Source: CALOCY01 sp942491975
GTDB lineage: Bacteria > Bacteroidota > Bacteroidia > Bacteroidales > Prolixibacteraceae
NCBI GenBank assembly: GCA_942491975.1
Contig: CALOCY010000004.1
Location: forward strand, 1,922,001-1,986,000
Direction: 5' to 3'
DNA length: 64,000 nucleotides
The notes beneath the pieces were generated by a model. That model was given only the letters and a program-made list of their open reading frames with translations. It had not been told where the DNA came from and made no database searches. This document shows, in pieces, positions 9,754 through 18,623 of the stretch. Position 1 is the stretch's first letter. Each line of letters begins with the position of its first letter. The translations under genes and the position numbers were made by a program.

Positions 9754-11052
9754 TCACTCCTTCACTACTAATTTTCCATATAAATCATAATCCTCTGACC
9801 CGGTAATCTTCACCTCGCAAAAATCACCCGGTCCTAATAAACCGGCATTTCGGATAATGACTTCCCCATCCACTTCAGGTGAGTCAAATTCAGAACGGCC
9901 TGTTACGGTATCCCCCTCACTCCTGTCAATAATCACCTTCATTCGTTGTCCAATTTTTTCGGCCATTACCTCAGCTGAAATTTGTTGCTGAATAGCCATG
10001 ATCTCATCTGCCCGTGCTTGTTTTATCTCATCCGGCACATCATCAGTATAGTTTTCACCCGCATACGTACCCTCTTCATGTGAATAAGGGAATACCCCCA
10101 AACGATCGAACCGCGCTTCCCGGACAAAGGCTTTCAACTCTTCAAAGTCTTCCTCGGCCTCCCCCGGATGACCAACCAATAGTGTGGTACGCAACACAAT
10201 ACCCGGTACTTCTGCCCGCAAACGCCGTACCAAATTGTATGTATCTTTCCGGCTCACCTGTCGCAACATCTTTTTAAGCACATTATCGCTGGAATGTTGC
10301 AACGGAATATCAAGGTAACGGCACACTTTGGGGTTTTCACGCATCACTTTCAGCACATCAAACGGAAATTTTGCCGGATAGGCATAGTGCAGGCGTATCC
10401 ACTCTATTTCATCAATCTCCGAAAGTCGTTCAATGAGTTCTGCCAACCGCCCTTCGCCGTATAAATCACGCCCATAATACGAAAGGTCTTGGGCTATAAG
10501 TAACAATTCTTTTACCCCACGTTTAGCCAAATAGCGTGTCTCTTTTACTAAATCATCTATACTTCGGGACTGGTGTTTACCGGTAATGGCCGGGATAGCA
10601 CAGAATGAGCAGCATCGGTTACACCCTTCCGATATCTTCAGGAATGCATAATGGGCAGGGGTCGTCAGTTTACGTTGATAAATGTATTCGGGGTTGTATT
10701 GGGCATTTAGTTCAGTAATAATTACTTTCAGATCGAATTTTCCAAAGTATTTATCCACTTCGGGGATCTCTTTTTCCAGTTCTGATTTATAACGGGCCGA
10801 TAAGCATCCCATTACATACAGATTGTCGATGATCCCATCCTGTTTAGCCCTGATAAAGCTCAGAATGGCCTCAATACTCTCCTCTTTTGCGTCACCAATA
10901 AACCCACATGTGTTAATGATAACCACTTCGGTGGGGTCATTTGAGTCGTGCAATACTTCAAAACCGGAATCTTCAAGCTGCTTAAGCAACACCTCTGAAT
11001 CGACCAGGTTTTTTGAGCACCCGAGCGTAACAACGTTTATTTTTCTACCCAT
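9754..11052 (-). CDS. rimO: Ribosomal protein S12 methylthiotransferase RimO
   Basis: Radical-SAM enzyme that methylthiolates an Asp of ribosomal protein S12. The N-terminal UPF0004 domain starts with VVTLGCSKNLVDSE and includes conserved Cys in INTCGF and MGCLSARY, ligands of the second cluster. The radical-SAM triad is in EGCNRCCSFCAIP (CxxxCxxC). A C-terminal TRAM domain ends at VKITGSEDYDLYGKLV. The 432-residue length is normal. SEDYDLYG separates RimO from MiaB. The stop lies 94 bases from the M23 gene and the start 77 bases downstream of ftsY, with a hairpin between. Confidence 0.95.
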   Translation of the reverse strand: MGRKINVVTLGCSKNLVDSEVLLKQLEDSGFEVLHDSNDPTEVVIINTCGFIGDAKEESIEAILSFIRAKQDGIIDNLYVMGCLSARYKSELEKEIPEVDKYFGKFDLKVIITELNAQYNPEYIYQRKLTTPAHYAFLKISEGCNRCCSFCAIPAITGKHQSRSIDDLVKETRYLAKRGVKELLLIAQDLSYYGRDLYGEGRLAELIERLSEIDEIEWIRLHYAYPAKFPFDVLKVMRENPKVCRYLDIPLQHSSDNVLKKMLRQVSRKDTYNLVRRLRAEVPGIVLRTTLLVGHPGEAEEDFEELKAFVREARFDRLGVFPYSHEEGTYAGENYTDDVPDEIKQARADEIMAIQQQISAEVMAEKIGQRMKVIIDRSEGDTVTGRSEFDSPEVDGEVIIRNAGLLGPGDFCEVKITGSEDYDLYGKLVVKE

Positions 11053-11070
11053 TTATATCTTCCATTAAGC

Positions 11071-11108
11071 AAAAGAAGATGCTACTGCCAAACAGAAACA
11101 TCTTCTTT
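11071..11108 (-). terminator. Hairpin between ftsY and rimO
   Basis: On the minus strand AAGAAGATG pairs with CATCTTCTT around an internal loop of about 20 nt and is followed by TTTTG. It would end ftsY transcripts before rimO, at least partly. Confidence 0.55.
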
Positions 11109-11129
11109 CACAACAAGCAGTATACTATT

Positions 11130-12080
11130 TTAGTTGAATAATGAATCGACAAACTCTTTTTTACGAAAGATTTGCAGGTCTTCCATCTTTTCGCCAATGC
11201 CAATGTATTTCACCGGAATTTTGAATTGATCAGAAATACCAATCACCACGCCACCTTTAGCGGTACCATCGAGTTTGGTCAATGCCAATGCCGTTACTTC
11301 GGTAGCTGCAGTAAATTGTTTGGCTTGTTCAAAGGCATTTTGTCCGGTAGAGCCGTCCAGTATTAACAACACCTCATGCGGTGCATCGGGTATTATTTTC
11401 TGCATTACACGCCTTACTTTTGCAAGCTCGTTCATCAGGTTTACCTTGTTGTGCAGACGACCGGCCGTATCAATAATGACCACATCGGCATTGTTAGCTT
11501 TGGCCGAAGCCAGTGAGTCATATGCCACCGAAGCCGGATCAGAACCCATTCCCTGTTTTACAATGGGTACATCCACGCGTTCAGCCCAAATCTCCAATTG
11601 GTCAATGGCTGCAGCACGAAACGTATCGGCAGCCCCCAGCACCACTTTTTTTCCTGCATTTTTGAATTGATGCGCCAGTTTTCCAATGGTCGTGGTTTTT
11701 CCTACACCATTCACCCCAACTACCATAATCACGTAAGGATCATCGCTTTCTGGTAATTCAAAATCGGCAACATCAACCGTACTGTTTTCATCGAGCAATG
11801 CAGCTATTTCATCTTTGAGGATCACATTCAACTCTTCTGTACCCAGGTATCGGTCTTTGGCTACCCGCTCTTCAATACGCTCAATGATTTTAAGGGTAGT
11901 ATTCACCCCCACATCCGAAGATATGAGTACCTCTTCAAGATTATCCAGGACTTCATCGTCAACAGTTGATTTTCCTACAACAGCACGCGAAAGTTTCTTA
12001 AATACATTCTCTTTTGTTTTGGCAAGCCCCTGATCAAGGCTCTCCTTTTTTTCTTTCGTAAACAGACCAAATACAGCCAT
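11130..12080 (-). CDS. ftsY: Signal recognition particle receptor FtsY
   Basis: SRP receptor GTPase that docks ribosome-SRP complexes at the Sec translocon. The 316-residue protein lacks the long acidic A domain of E. coli, as usual in Bacteroidota. The NG domain shows GVNGVGKTTTIGKLA (P-loop), DTFRAAAIDQLEIW, DTAGRLHNKVNLMNEL and LTKLDGTAKGGV. The last residues, GEKMEDLQIF, are the SRP GTPase closing motif. It lies downstream of the ribosomal-protein trio but beyond a strong terminator, so it probably has its own promoter within 12081-12262. Confidence 0.97.
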   Translation of the reverse strand: MAVFGLFTKEKKESLDQGLAKTKENVFKKLSRAVVGKSTVDDEVLDNLEEVLISSDVGVNTTLKIIERIEERVAKDRYLGTEELNVILKDEIAALLDENSTVDVADFELPESDDPYVIMVVGVNGVGKTTTIGKLAHQFKNAGKKVVLGAADTFRAAAIDQLEIWAERVDVPIVKQGMGSDPASVAYDSLASAKANNADVVIIDTAGRLHNKVNLMNELAKVRRVMQKIIPDAPHEVLLILDGSTGQNAFEQAKQFTAATEVTALALTKLDGTAKGGVVIGISDQFKIPVKYIGIGEKMEDLQIFRKKEFVDSLFN

Positions 12081-12262
12081 AGCAATCTTATTTATTCTAA
12101 ATAGATGTTAGATTTTAGACATTAGATACTAGACAAAGGGGTAAATCTCAGAAAATTGTTTTTTTTCTAAATATTGGGTACTAATATCTTTGTACTCTAA
12201 TTCATTAAAGCCACACAATTTAGCAAAAAAAGCGGTACTGCTCAAATGTAAATAATGGCATA

Positions 12263-12296
12263 GTAAAAAGGCCGTCTTTGGGGACGGCCTTTTTAC
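12263..12296 (-). terminator. Terminator of the rpmB-rpmG-DUF4295 operon
   Basis: TAAAAAGGCCGTC and GACGGCCTTTTTA form a 13-bp GC-rich stem with flanking A and T runs, 20 nt after the DUF4295 stop codon. A textbook intrinsic terminator. Confidence 0.9.
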
Positions 12297-12317
12297 TAAA
12301 TATCTCATTTCAAATTG

Positions 12318-12470
12318 TTATTTTTTGAAAAATTCTTTCACATCATCGTTAGGGACAATCTCCTCAACAAATGTGTATGCACCGGTTTTTTCTGATTTCA
12401 CCATTTTAATTACTTTAGCGTGACCTTTACCGGCACCTTTCTGCAAACTTGCAACTGATTTCTTAGCCAT
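12318..12470 (-). CDS. DUF4295 family small ribosome-linked protein
   Basis: A 50-residue basic protein beginning MAKKSVASLQKGAGKGH and ending VPNDDVKEFFKK. It matches the DUF4295 proteins that follow rpmG in Bacteroidota genomes. The start ATG is at 12470, 10 bases after the rpmG stop, and the gene is closed by the terminator at 12263-12296. A role at the ribosome is inferred from its size, charge and fixed position beside L28 and L33. Confidence 0.85.
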   Translation of the reverse strand: MAKKSVASLQKGAGKGHAKVIKMVKSEKTGAYTFVEEIVPNDDVKEFFKK

Positions 12471-12480
12471 AATTCAATGC

Positions 12481-12669
12481 TTATTTAATTTCTCTGTGCA
12501 AAGTCATTTTCTTGAGAATAGGATTGAATTTCTTCAACTCCATTCTGTCGGGAGTGTTTTTTCTGTTCTTGGTAGTAATGTATCGTGATGTACCCGGCAT
12601 TCCACTATCTTTATGCTCGGTACATTCCAAAATCACCTGAACCCTGTTCCCTTTTCCTTTTTTTGCCAT
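12481..12669 (-). CDS. rpmG: 50S ribosomal protein L33
   Basis: Large-subunit ribosomal protein L33 of 62 residues. It has the core motif VQVILECTEHKDSGMPGTSRY and ends in NPILKKMTLHREIK. It keeps a single Cys and so is a zinc-independent or partly Cys-less form. The start at 12669 follows the rpmB stop by 19 bases, so the two genes are co-transcribed with the DUF4295 gene. Confidence 0.95.
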   Translation of the reverse strand: MAKKGKGNRVQVILECTEHKDSGMPGTSRYITTKNRKNTPDRMELKKFNPILKKMTLHREIK

Positions 12670-12688
12670 TTTTACTCAGCTTAACGGA

Positions 12689-12934
12689 TTACAAATAATT
12701 CTTAATCAAACCTTTTTCCTTTGATTCTTTTAACACAGCACTCAAACCTCTTTTATTTATAATGCGAAGGCCATGTGCTGAAACAACCAAAGAAACCCAG
12801 CGATCTTCTTCAGGAAGGTAGAATTTTTTCTTGAAAAGATTTACATTGAACCTTCTCTTCGTTCTCCTGATTGAATGGGAAACATTGTTGCCCACCATCG
12901 CTTTTTTTCCAGTTACCTGACAAATTTTTGACAT
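12689..12934 (-). CDS. rpmB: 50S ribosomal protein L28
   Basis: Large-subunit ribosomal protein L28, 81 residues, starting MSKICQVTGKKAMVGNNVSHS with the typical TKRRFNVNL and LRIINKRGL stretches. It is the first gene of the rpmB-rpmG-DUF4295 operon. The 268-base gap upstream (12935-13202), shared with the divergent CPBP gene, is AT-rich and must hold both promoters. Confidence 0.96.
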   Translation of the reverse strand: MSKICQVTGKKAMVGNNVSHSIRRTKRRFNVNLFKKKFYLPEEDRWVSLVVSAHGLRIINKRGLSAVLKESKEKGLIKNYL

Positions 12935-13202
12935 TGTCTCTTATATTTTTACCTGACTCACTTTTTTCAAACAGTTCGCAAAATAAGCACTTTTTATTTA
13001 AAAAATCAAATGATTCTGCGATATTTTTACTAAAAAAAAAGCTGTTGTGATATTTTTTCCGAACCGGTTGCCTTTTACACATCAAAGAAAAAGATAACCT
13101 GCGAATAATCAACCAATTAAAACAACTTATTTCAATGTCACCAGAAATAAATAATCGAAAGATTACAGATCTTCTTTTTTTACTATTTTTAGGGTAGCGA
13201 TT

Positions 13203-14036
13203 ATGAGAAAGAAGAAGGTTGAATATATGGAGTGGTATTATCCGCGTGTATTGCAGGCGGCACATCTGGTAGTACTCTATATTTTCCTGCAAACCATTGT
13301 CGATTTTCCGCTGGCACTGTACGACTATTTTAACGATACCGAATGGCTCTATTTCCCGCCGGCAAAAGTAGTTGTGTCGGTAAGTACAACCCTTTTTATC
13401 CTGATTTACGGTTACTGGCGTACACAGCAGCCGTTGCGCAAGGTATTTCCGCTTAAATTTTTCAATCCATTGATATTGATCCCCATTGCTGTTTACCTGG
13501 CGGGGTCCCACTTTTACCTAGGGATTGTAAACCGGTGGATGGATATTTATATCCCCCCTCCCCCCTGGTTTTGGGACCTGTTTAGCCGCATATTTGAGAA
13601 CGATTACGGTTTTTGGGGCGTAGTACTGAAAGTGGCCATTATAGCCCCGATTATCGAAGAGTTGATTTTCAGGGGGATCATTATGCACGGGTTTATGCGC
13701 AACTATTCCAAATTTTCGGCCATTATTATCTCTGCGTTGATGTTTGCCCTCTTTCACCTCAATCCCTGGCAATTCCCTTCAGCCTTTGCGCTGGGTATAT
13801 TATTGGGATGGCTGATGGTACGTACCCGGAGCATTTTGCTCTGTATTTTAGGGCACTCCGTCAACAACCTGCTGGTACTTGTTTCTATTGAGTATTGGCA
13901 GGAAATCAACACCCATGCATTAATGCTGCTTTCTAAAAATGATTATTTCAAACTGTGCAGCTATATGATGTTATGGGGAGTTGTTGTAATGGTTTTGCTG
14001 ACATACCGATACAGGATTAAGCAGGTAAAAACATGA
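13203..14036 (+). CDS. CPBP family intramembrane glutamic endopeptidase
   Basis: Multi-pass membrane protease of the CPBP (Rce1/Abi) family, 277 residues. The catalytic motif EELIFRG is at about residues 158-164, followed by FALFHLN (conserved His) and LGHSVNN (final His and Asn), so all active-site residues are kept. It has seven to eight hydrophobic segments. It is divergent from rpmB. Members process lipid-modified proteins or bacteriocins; the substrate here is unknown. Confidence 0.88.
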   Translation: MRKKKVEYMEWYYPRVLQAAHLVVLYIFLQTIVDFPLALYDYFNDTEWLYFPPAKVVVSVSTTLFILIYGYWRTQQPLRKVFPLKFFNPLILIPIAVYLAGSHFYLGIVNRWMDIYIPPPPWFWDLFSRIFENDYGFWGVVLKVAIIAPIIEELIFRGIIMHGFMRNYSKFSAIIISALMFALFHLNPWQFPSAFALGILLGWLMVRTRSILLCILGHSVNNLLVLVSIEYWQEINTHALMLLSKNDYFKLCSYMMLWGVVVMVLLTYRYRIKQVKT

Positions 14037-14185
14037 ATAATGGCTCGTTACTTTTTTGTAAGTAAGTGAATATCAAAACTTTTTCAAAATTTGTTGATTT
14101 TAGCTATATGGCTGACAATCAATATCTAAACATTTTAAAGAACATTAACTTTGGAAAAGCTTAACGAACTGTTGCATGAAAATAA

Positions 14186-14689
14186 ATGAACAAATTATTT
14201 AAAATAACCATCCGGTTTATCTGGATATTTTTGAGCGTTATGACTTATGCACAAGAGGCTGGTGGCCCTGTTGTTACCGATCACTACACAACAAAAACAT
14301 TTGACTGTGCCATCTTCCCGTCGGGGCATACAGGGATCACCAAAAAAAAACGGTTTACCCCCACCCGAAATAATGTTGATAAAGCTGAAAAGAGACTTGC
14401 AACTCACCTCAAAATTATCAATTGTGAGATGGTGAATCAGGATAACACAACCTGTAACCCGATTATTCATATACACCTCATCAATTATAAAAGGCAATAT
14501 TTTGGTTATATTGCTGAAAACGGGGACCGTATTTTGCTAATTAACTGTTTTTGGGGCAATGAAGATGATCTTAACGATTGGCTACAACAACCCGTTTGGG
14601 TACTGGATGGCGGAAGCCATTATTGGAATATCAAATTTAATCTTGAAACCAGTGAACTATTCGATTTGGTGGTAAATGGAAATGCTTAA
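14186..14689 (+). CDS. Hypothetical secreted protein
   Basis: A 167-residue protein that I do not recognise. It has a signal peptide (hydrophobic residues 5-20, ending YAQEAG). Motifs are unremarkable: a KRFTPTRNNVDKAEKRL helix and a C-terminal WVLDGGSHYWNIKFNLET strand-rich region containing two Trp. It lies between CPBP and DUF456 genes on the same strand, with gaps of 149 and 98 bases, so operon membership is uncertain. Confidence 0.6.
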   Translation: MNKLFKITIRFIWIFLSVMTYAQEAGGPVVTDHYTTKTFDCAIFPSGHTGITKKKRFTPTRNNVDKAEKRLATHLKIINCEMVNQDNTTCNPIIHIHLINYKRQYFGYIAENGDRILLINCFWGNEDDLNDWLQQPVWVLDGGSHYWNIKFNLETSELFDLVVNGNA

Positions 14690-14787
14690 ACGGGAAAAAT
14701 TAATCCTAACTTTTGTAACGATACAGTCTCTCCAAACACTCATTTTGAAATAACCTTTTTAAACTAAAACCGAATAAATCCACTTTT

Positions 14788-15264
14788 ATGGAAATTACAT
14801 TGATTATTCTGGGAAGTATTTTGATGCTGTTGGGCATTGTGGGGTGTATTATCCCGGTGATCCCCGGCCCACCCCTCTCCTATATAGGTATTTTGATGCT
14901 GCATTTTACCGACAAAGCACAGTTTTCAACCAAATTCCTGATTTTTTGGGCAGCTGTAGCAGTTATTGTAACAATACTCGATTACGTGGTGCCGGCATGG
15001 GGTACGAAGAAATTCGGAGGCAGCAGAAGAGGTGTATGGGGAAGCATCATCGGATTAATACTGGGGATTATCTTCTTCCCTCCCCTGGGTATTATTATTG
15101 GCCCGTTTGCAGGGGCAGTTATTGGCGAAATGACCGGTGGTAAAAAGTCGTCCGAAGCTCTCCGGTCAGGTTTTGGCTCGTTTATCGGATTGCTGGTTGG
15201 TGTATTGCTAAAACTCATTGTATCGGGCTGGCTGACATGGTATTTTGTGGTGGAACTGTTTTGA
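14788..15264 (+). CDS. DUF456 domain membrane protein
   Basis: A 158-residue inner-membrane protein of the DUF456 family, function unknown. It shows the family's IVGCIIPVIPGPPLSYIG opening and a repeated glycine-zipper region (GSIIGLILGIIFFPPLG and GPFAGAVIGEMTGGK), with about four hydrophobic segments. The ATG at 14788 follows an A-rich leader. This is the last core gene before the mobile debris that starts at about 15290. Confidence 0.85.
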   Translation: MEITLIILGSILMLLGIVGCIIPVIPGPPLSYIGILMLHFTDKAQFSTKFLIFWAAVAVIVTILDYVVPAWGTKKFGGSRRGVWGSIIGLILGIIFFPPLGIIIGPFAGAVIGEMTGGKKSSEALRSGFGSFIGLLVGVLLKLIVSGWLTWYFVVELF

Positions 15265-15290
15265 GGACAGTATGCCAGTAACCGGAGATC

Positions 15291-15415
15291 AATGAACTAC
15301 CTCACAGCAGAGCTGTCGAGGTAACAAAAAGGAATTCTTTTTTGATCGATGCAAGCATCGGGGTATTAATTCATTTATCCCGATACGCTATCGGGATTCG
15401 TTCAATTTATAATTA
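15291..15415. repeat. MITE-like repeat, copy A
   Basis: A 125-bp unit repeated in the same orientation at 16724-16855. It contains three small hairpins: ACCTCACAGCAGAGCTGTCGAGGT, GATGCAAGCATC and CCCGATACGCTATCGGG. The two copies flank the truncated group II intron and about 300 bp of other DNA. Confidence 0.7.
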
Positions 15416-15446
15416 CCAATAAAGGTATTAACCAGCCTAACGGCTG

Positions 15447-16418
15447 ATAATCGAGTAGACGGCCGTGAGCCGTAAAGCCCACGGTGCGCCTCTCACACCA
15501 CTGTACGTACGGGTCTCGTATACAGCGGTTCATTAAGTTGTGGGGAAATATTTCGGTAAATTTCAAGTAGAGATACGTAACCCCGTTTCTTCAACCTTTT
15601 AATCGTAATGGTAGTACCCAAAATTGGGCTTTGGGCAATTGCCCAACCGCCCATCCGCGAACGGCTCCATGCATAAGCCTGTCCCTGTTCAACGCCCAAA
15701 CGGATCAGGTTTTTCCGTTTCCGCTCAGGTTTCTTCCAATGATGCCATATGCAATAACGAAGCCTGTTTCGCAACCATCCATCCAGTTCGTTGAGTTTAC
15801 CCTGAATACTGGCCATACGGAAAGCGTTCACCCAGCCTCGTTGTACCTCATTGAGTTTTTCGATACGTTCATCGAAACTCATCGGTGTGGTTTTGCGGGT
15901 AAGGGTTTTCAACTTTTGCTTTAGCTTCTTCCAACTCTTTTCGGATACTACCAGTTGATATTTACCCTTTTCACCCTTCACATAAGTAGGCACAAAGCCG
16001 AACCCTAAAACTGTGAAATGTACTGGCCTGCGGATGCCGCTTTTCTCCCGGTTGATCGACAACTTTAGCTTCCGTTTAAGAAACTTGAAAGTGTTGTTGC
16101 CAACTTCCCGGGCCGTTGCCTTTGTTTTGGTGTAAATACTAAAATCATCGGCATAGCGGACAAACGGCAAACCCTGCCTTTCCAGTTCCCTGTCCAGCCT
16201 AAAGCAAGGCTAGATTCCATCAACAGAAAGCTTCCTTACTGCATTTGGGACAACTTAACGTTCAGCCCTTCACTAGCTTGTGAGACTTCCACTTGTTCAG
16301 TGGCTCGTTGCCAATAGCTAATATGGCCTCTGCTGACTTCTCCTAATCCAACGCGTGAAATGGGAGACCTCCCCAGGTAAGAACATTATCCTTCATCCAA
16401 TGCCTGCGGCATCTACTA
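15447..16418 (-). mobile_element. Truncated group II intron, copy 1
   Basis: Read on the minus strand, this 972-bp element holds a pre-ORF leader, the second half of an intron-encoded reverse transcriptase/maturase, and a 3' structure resembling domains V and VI. The domain V-like part is ACCGCTGTA ... TACAGTGGT around a TACGAGACCCGTACG core. The element ends GATTAT, fitting the group II AY 3' end. Copy 2 at 27851-28822 has exactly the same length and the same internal deletion. Domain I and the first half of the RT are absent, so neither copy can move unaided. The 3' exon begins CAGCCGTTAGGCTGG, a short palindrome containing a GTTRRRY integron-type core. Confidence 0.75.
15493..16209 (-). 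pseudogene. Group II intron RT/maturase, C-terminal half
   Basis: The open frame begins after a TAG at 16210-16212 and reads LDREL, then the RT active-site motif FVRYADDF (YADD), then the maturase (domain X) region with RGWVNAFRMA and the C-terminus PLYTRPVRTVV. About 240 RT residues are missing upstream, and no proper start codon is present. The homologous frame in copy 2 has TAT in place of the TAG. It is a dead gene on its own; expression as a fragment cannot be excluded. Confidence 0.8.
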
Positions 16419-16723
16419 TAAATATGATTGTAATCCTTTGGGACGTCACAATGATGTGCTTGCTCATCCTCATTTTATAGCCTCATATGCCGTTTCTGTT
16501 CATCAGTACCGGAATTTGCAGTCTCGCTTCCTTCAGTGCATACCTCACGGTAAACCACCTTGCGACTTGCTAATGCTTCAAGGTGTTAACCCTGCGCATA
16601 AGGGACTTGCACCCTCTGGATAATAAAACATAGCCCACCTTTAGCCATTGTTATTTTTTATTTGCATTTTTAAAATTATCAATGAGCTTTCGGTGGGTGG
16701 CTCTGCTCATGCTGGGCACACAC
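16419..16723. other. Unassigned non-coding stretch beside the intron
   Basis: About 305 bases with no convincing gene. The plus strand carries a short open frame (16438-16623) of low-complexity appearance that resembles no family I know. The segment lies between the intron remnant and MITE copy B, and probably derives from an older insertion. Confidence 0.4.
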
Positions 16724-16855
16724 AATGAACTACCTCGCAGCAGAGCTGTCGAGGTATCAAAAAGGAATTCTTTTTTGATCGATGCAAGCATCGGAGTATT
16801 AACTCATTTATCCCGATACGCTACGCTATCGGAATTCGTTCAACTTATAAATTTC
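16724..16855. repeat. MITE-like repeat, copy B
   Basis: Direct repeat of 15291-15415 with the same internal hairpins and a few differences. One is an extra CGCTA within the CCCGATACGCTACGCTATCGG hairpin. No transposase is associated. Confidence 0.7.
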
Positions 16856-16886
16856 AATGCACTACGTTTTTGAAATTTGAGTTTCA

Positions 16887-17001
16887 CGAATAAATATACG
16901 TAATGCGGGGCGATATGGTAAATTTGAACTTTAAAGCAATTAATAAACATCGTAGCGGTTTGATAGAGAAGTGCCTTGAAATCCCGCACTACGCATATTC
17001 G
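16887..17001. repeat. Inverted-repeat element, about 115 bp
   Basis: Arms CGAATAAATATACGTAATGCGGGG (16887-16910, read in part) and CCCGCACTACGCATATTCG (16983-17001) are imperfectly complementary over about 18 bp and enclose about 70 bp without coding potential. The rest of 16856-17139 shows only AT-rich DNA. It could be a MITE or a structured RNA. Confidence 0.5.
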
Positions 17002-17139
17002 AGCCGGAAAAAACAAGGCGGAAAAAAATTAAAAAAAGCAATTTGATAATGTTTTCTTAATCGAATCCTTTTGCCAAAGGGAAAAGAATATTTTAGTATT
17101 CCAACGCGCTTTTGCACTTACGTGCAATTAAAAAATTTA

Positions 17140-18136
17140 TTGAATATCCGTTTTGCGTCATAATCCTGTAATATTTGCTATCACCAGTCTATCAAAGATT
17201 TTATCGCCAAAGTAGCGCCTGTTTAGTTTATATACAAATTCATTGAGGTATAATTGAAGATATTTTCCTTTGATTTCATGATAGTTACCGAGCAAATTCC
17301 GTTTAGCATTGCTTATAGTTATATGCACCCATCTCAGTGTTTCCTTTGTAGTTTCTTTACCAGACTTTTCGGTCACATGTAATTCAACAAAATCAGCTAT
17401 ATCAACATACGAAGTGCTTTTATCACTAAAAACAATGCTTTTTTCATCAATAGAACCTACAACAACATCATCTATATTATCTGACTGATGGTCTTTCAAA
17501 ACTTTAGCCTTGAAGTATCTGCAATGACTACTCATTTTTCCTGTTTCCAAATCTTCTAATGGAGTCGACCCAGCCATAATAACCACGTTTGTTTTGCCAG
17601 CTGCACCACGGCCTCTTTTGCCCTTGCTTTTCTCTATTTCGCTTGACTCAATAGTAAAATAGCCTTCATCTAATTCAATCATCCCTTCTAAGGTATAACG
17701 GCCATCTCGTTTCCCCATCGCTTTGCGCAGTTTATGAACCATTGCCCACACAGGTTCATAACGCTTAACCCCTAACTGTTTTTGGATTTCTTTGCTTGAA
17801 AAGCCTTTCTTGGTAGCACTCATTAAAAACATTGTTTTGTACCATATTAAAAATGACAAATTTGAATGCTGCATAATGGTACCACTGCGCAATGAAGTCC
17901 GGTGCCTGCAAGATTTACACTCATAGCTCCAACGGCTTTTTATCCAATAATGTTCTGGATGCCCACATCTTGAACAGGTCACACCAACTTTATCGCGTTC
18001 TTCTTTGAAATGCGTGCGACAAGATTCTTCGCTATCAAAATGGGCTGAAAAACTAAAGAGATTCATCTGATATATTCTTTGAATTCACTCAAAGATAACA
18101 CTTCATATTTAATTATGGGTAATTACGGATATTCAA
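17140..18136 (-). mobile_element. IS1595-type insertion sequence
   Basis: The transposase gene is bracketed by inverted TTGAATATCCG (17140-17150) and CGGATATTCAA (18126-18136). The outer ends beyond this 11-bp match are AT-rich and blurred, and I could not identify a target duplication with certainty. The element is about 1 kb, a normal size for the IS1595 family. Confidence 0.65.
17158..18066 (-). CDS. IS1595 family transposase
   Basis: A 302-residue DDE transposase. An N-terminal zinc ribbon is formed by VTCSRCG and YECKSCRHRTS. A WYKTMFLMSATKKGFSSKEIQKQLG helix-turn-helix-like region follows. The ISXO2-like catalytic core contains IELDEGYF (first Asp) and the conserved region around VFSDKSTSY and WVHITISNAKRNL. 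The C-terminus LQLYLNEFVYKLNRR is family-typical. The frame is intact from ATG 18066 to the stop at 17158, so the element may be active. Confidence 0.88.
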   Translation of the reverse strand: MNLFSFSAHFDSEESCRTHFKEERDKVGVTCSRCGHPEHYWIKSRWSYECKSCRHRTSLRSGTIMQHSNLSFLIWYKTMFLMSATKKGFSSKEIQKQLGVKRYEPVWAMVHKLRKAMGKRDGRYTLEGMIELDEGYFTIESSEIEKSKGKRGRGAAGKTNVVIMAGSTPLEDLETGKMSSHCRYFKAKVLKDHQSDNIDDVVVGSIDEKSIVFSDKSTSYVDIADFVELHVTEKSGKETTKETLRWVHITISNAKRNLLGNYHEIKGKYLQLYLNEFVYKLNRRYFGDKIFDRLVIANITGL

Positions 18137-18159
18137 ATAATTTTCAGATCTTGGTCTTT

Positions 18160-18612
18160 TTATAATTTTGGTTCATATATTAATAACCATTCTTTGTTAT
18201 TATCATTTTGTAAAGTTTTGACCAGAGAGAATCCATTTTTAATATAAAAAAACTTAAGACTTTCTTCCTCAATTGTTAACCAAAATTTTTGCTGTGGAAA
18301 TTTATTAATCAAAGATTTAATCCATTTAGAACCAACTTTTTTGTTTCTAAACTCTTCTACTACCCATATAAAACCTATGTATAAATAACCCTGATCAAAC
18401 CACTTTTTAGCTTCTAATGGATTGTATAACATATCAGGAGGGCATATTGAGAAAACAATGCCCCCAGCCATAATTTTATCTTTACCTTCAAGAACATAAA
18501 TCGTTGCGTTTTTTGAATATGTATTCCATGTAATAGAAATTTCATTATTCCAATCTTCGGGAAGTAAATTGAAAAACTTATTCTGATCTGTTTCTTTATA
18601 GAAAGTATTCAT
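18160..18612 (-). CDS. GNAT family N-acetyltransferase
   Basis: A 150-residue acetyl-CoA-dependent acetyltransferase-like protein. The acceptor region GFIWVVEEFRNKKVGSKWIKSLI corresponds to the GNAT motif A (R/QxxGxG/A is degenerate: RNKKVGS). FYIKNGFSLVKTL is the typical C-terminal motif B region. It starts at ATG 18612, 11 bases after the ATP-grasp gene stop, so the two are co-transcribed. The substrate is unknown. The pair sits between two insertion-sequence remnants and is probably acquired. Confidence 0.75.
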   Translation of the reverse strand: MNTFYKETDQNKFFNLLPEDWNNEISITWNTYSKNATIYVLEGKDKIMAGGIVFSICPPDMLYNPLEAKKWFDQGYLYIGFIWVVEEFRNKKVGSKWIKSLINKFPQQKFWLTIEEESLKFFYIKNGFSLVKTLQNDNNKEWLLIYEPKL

Positions 18613-18623
18613 ATCTCTTTAGA

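Noticed and set aside
12810..13511. A 233-codon minus-strand frame overlapping rpmB and the CPBP gene.
   Set aside because: It conflicts with two well-supported genes and has a composition typical of a chance frame in AT-rich intergenic DNA.
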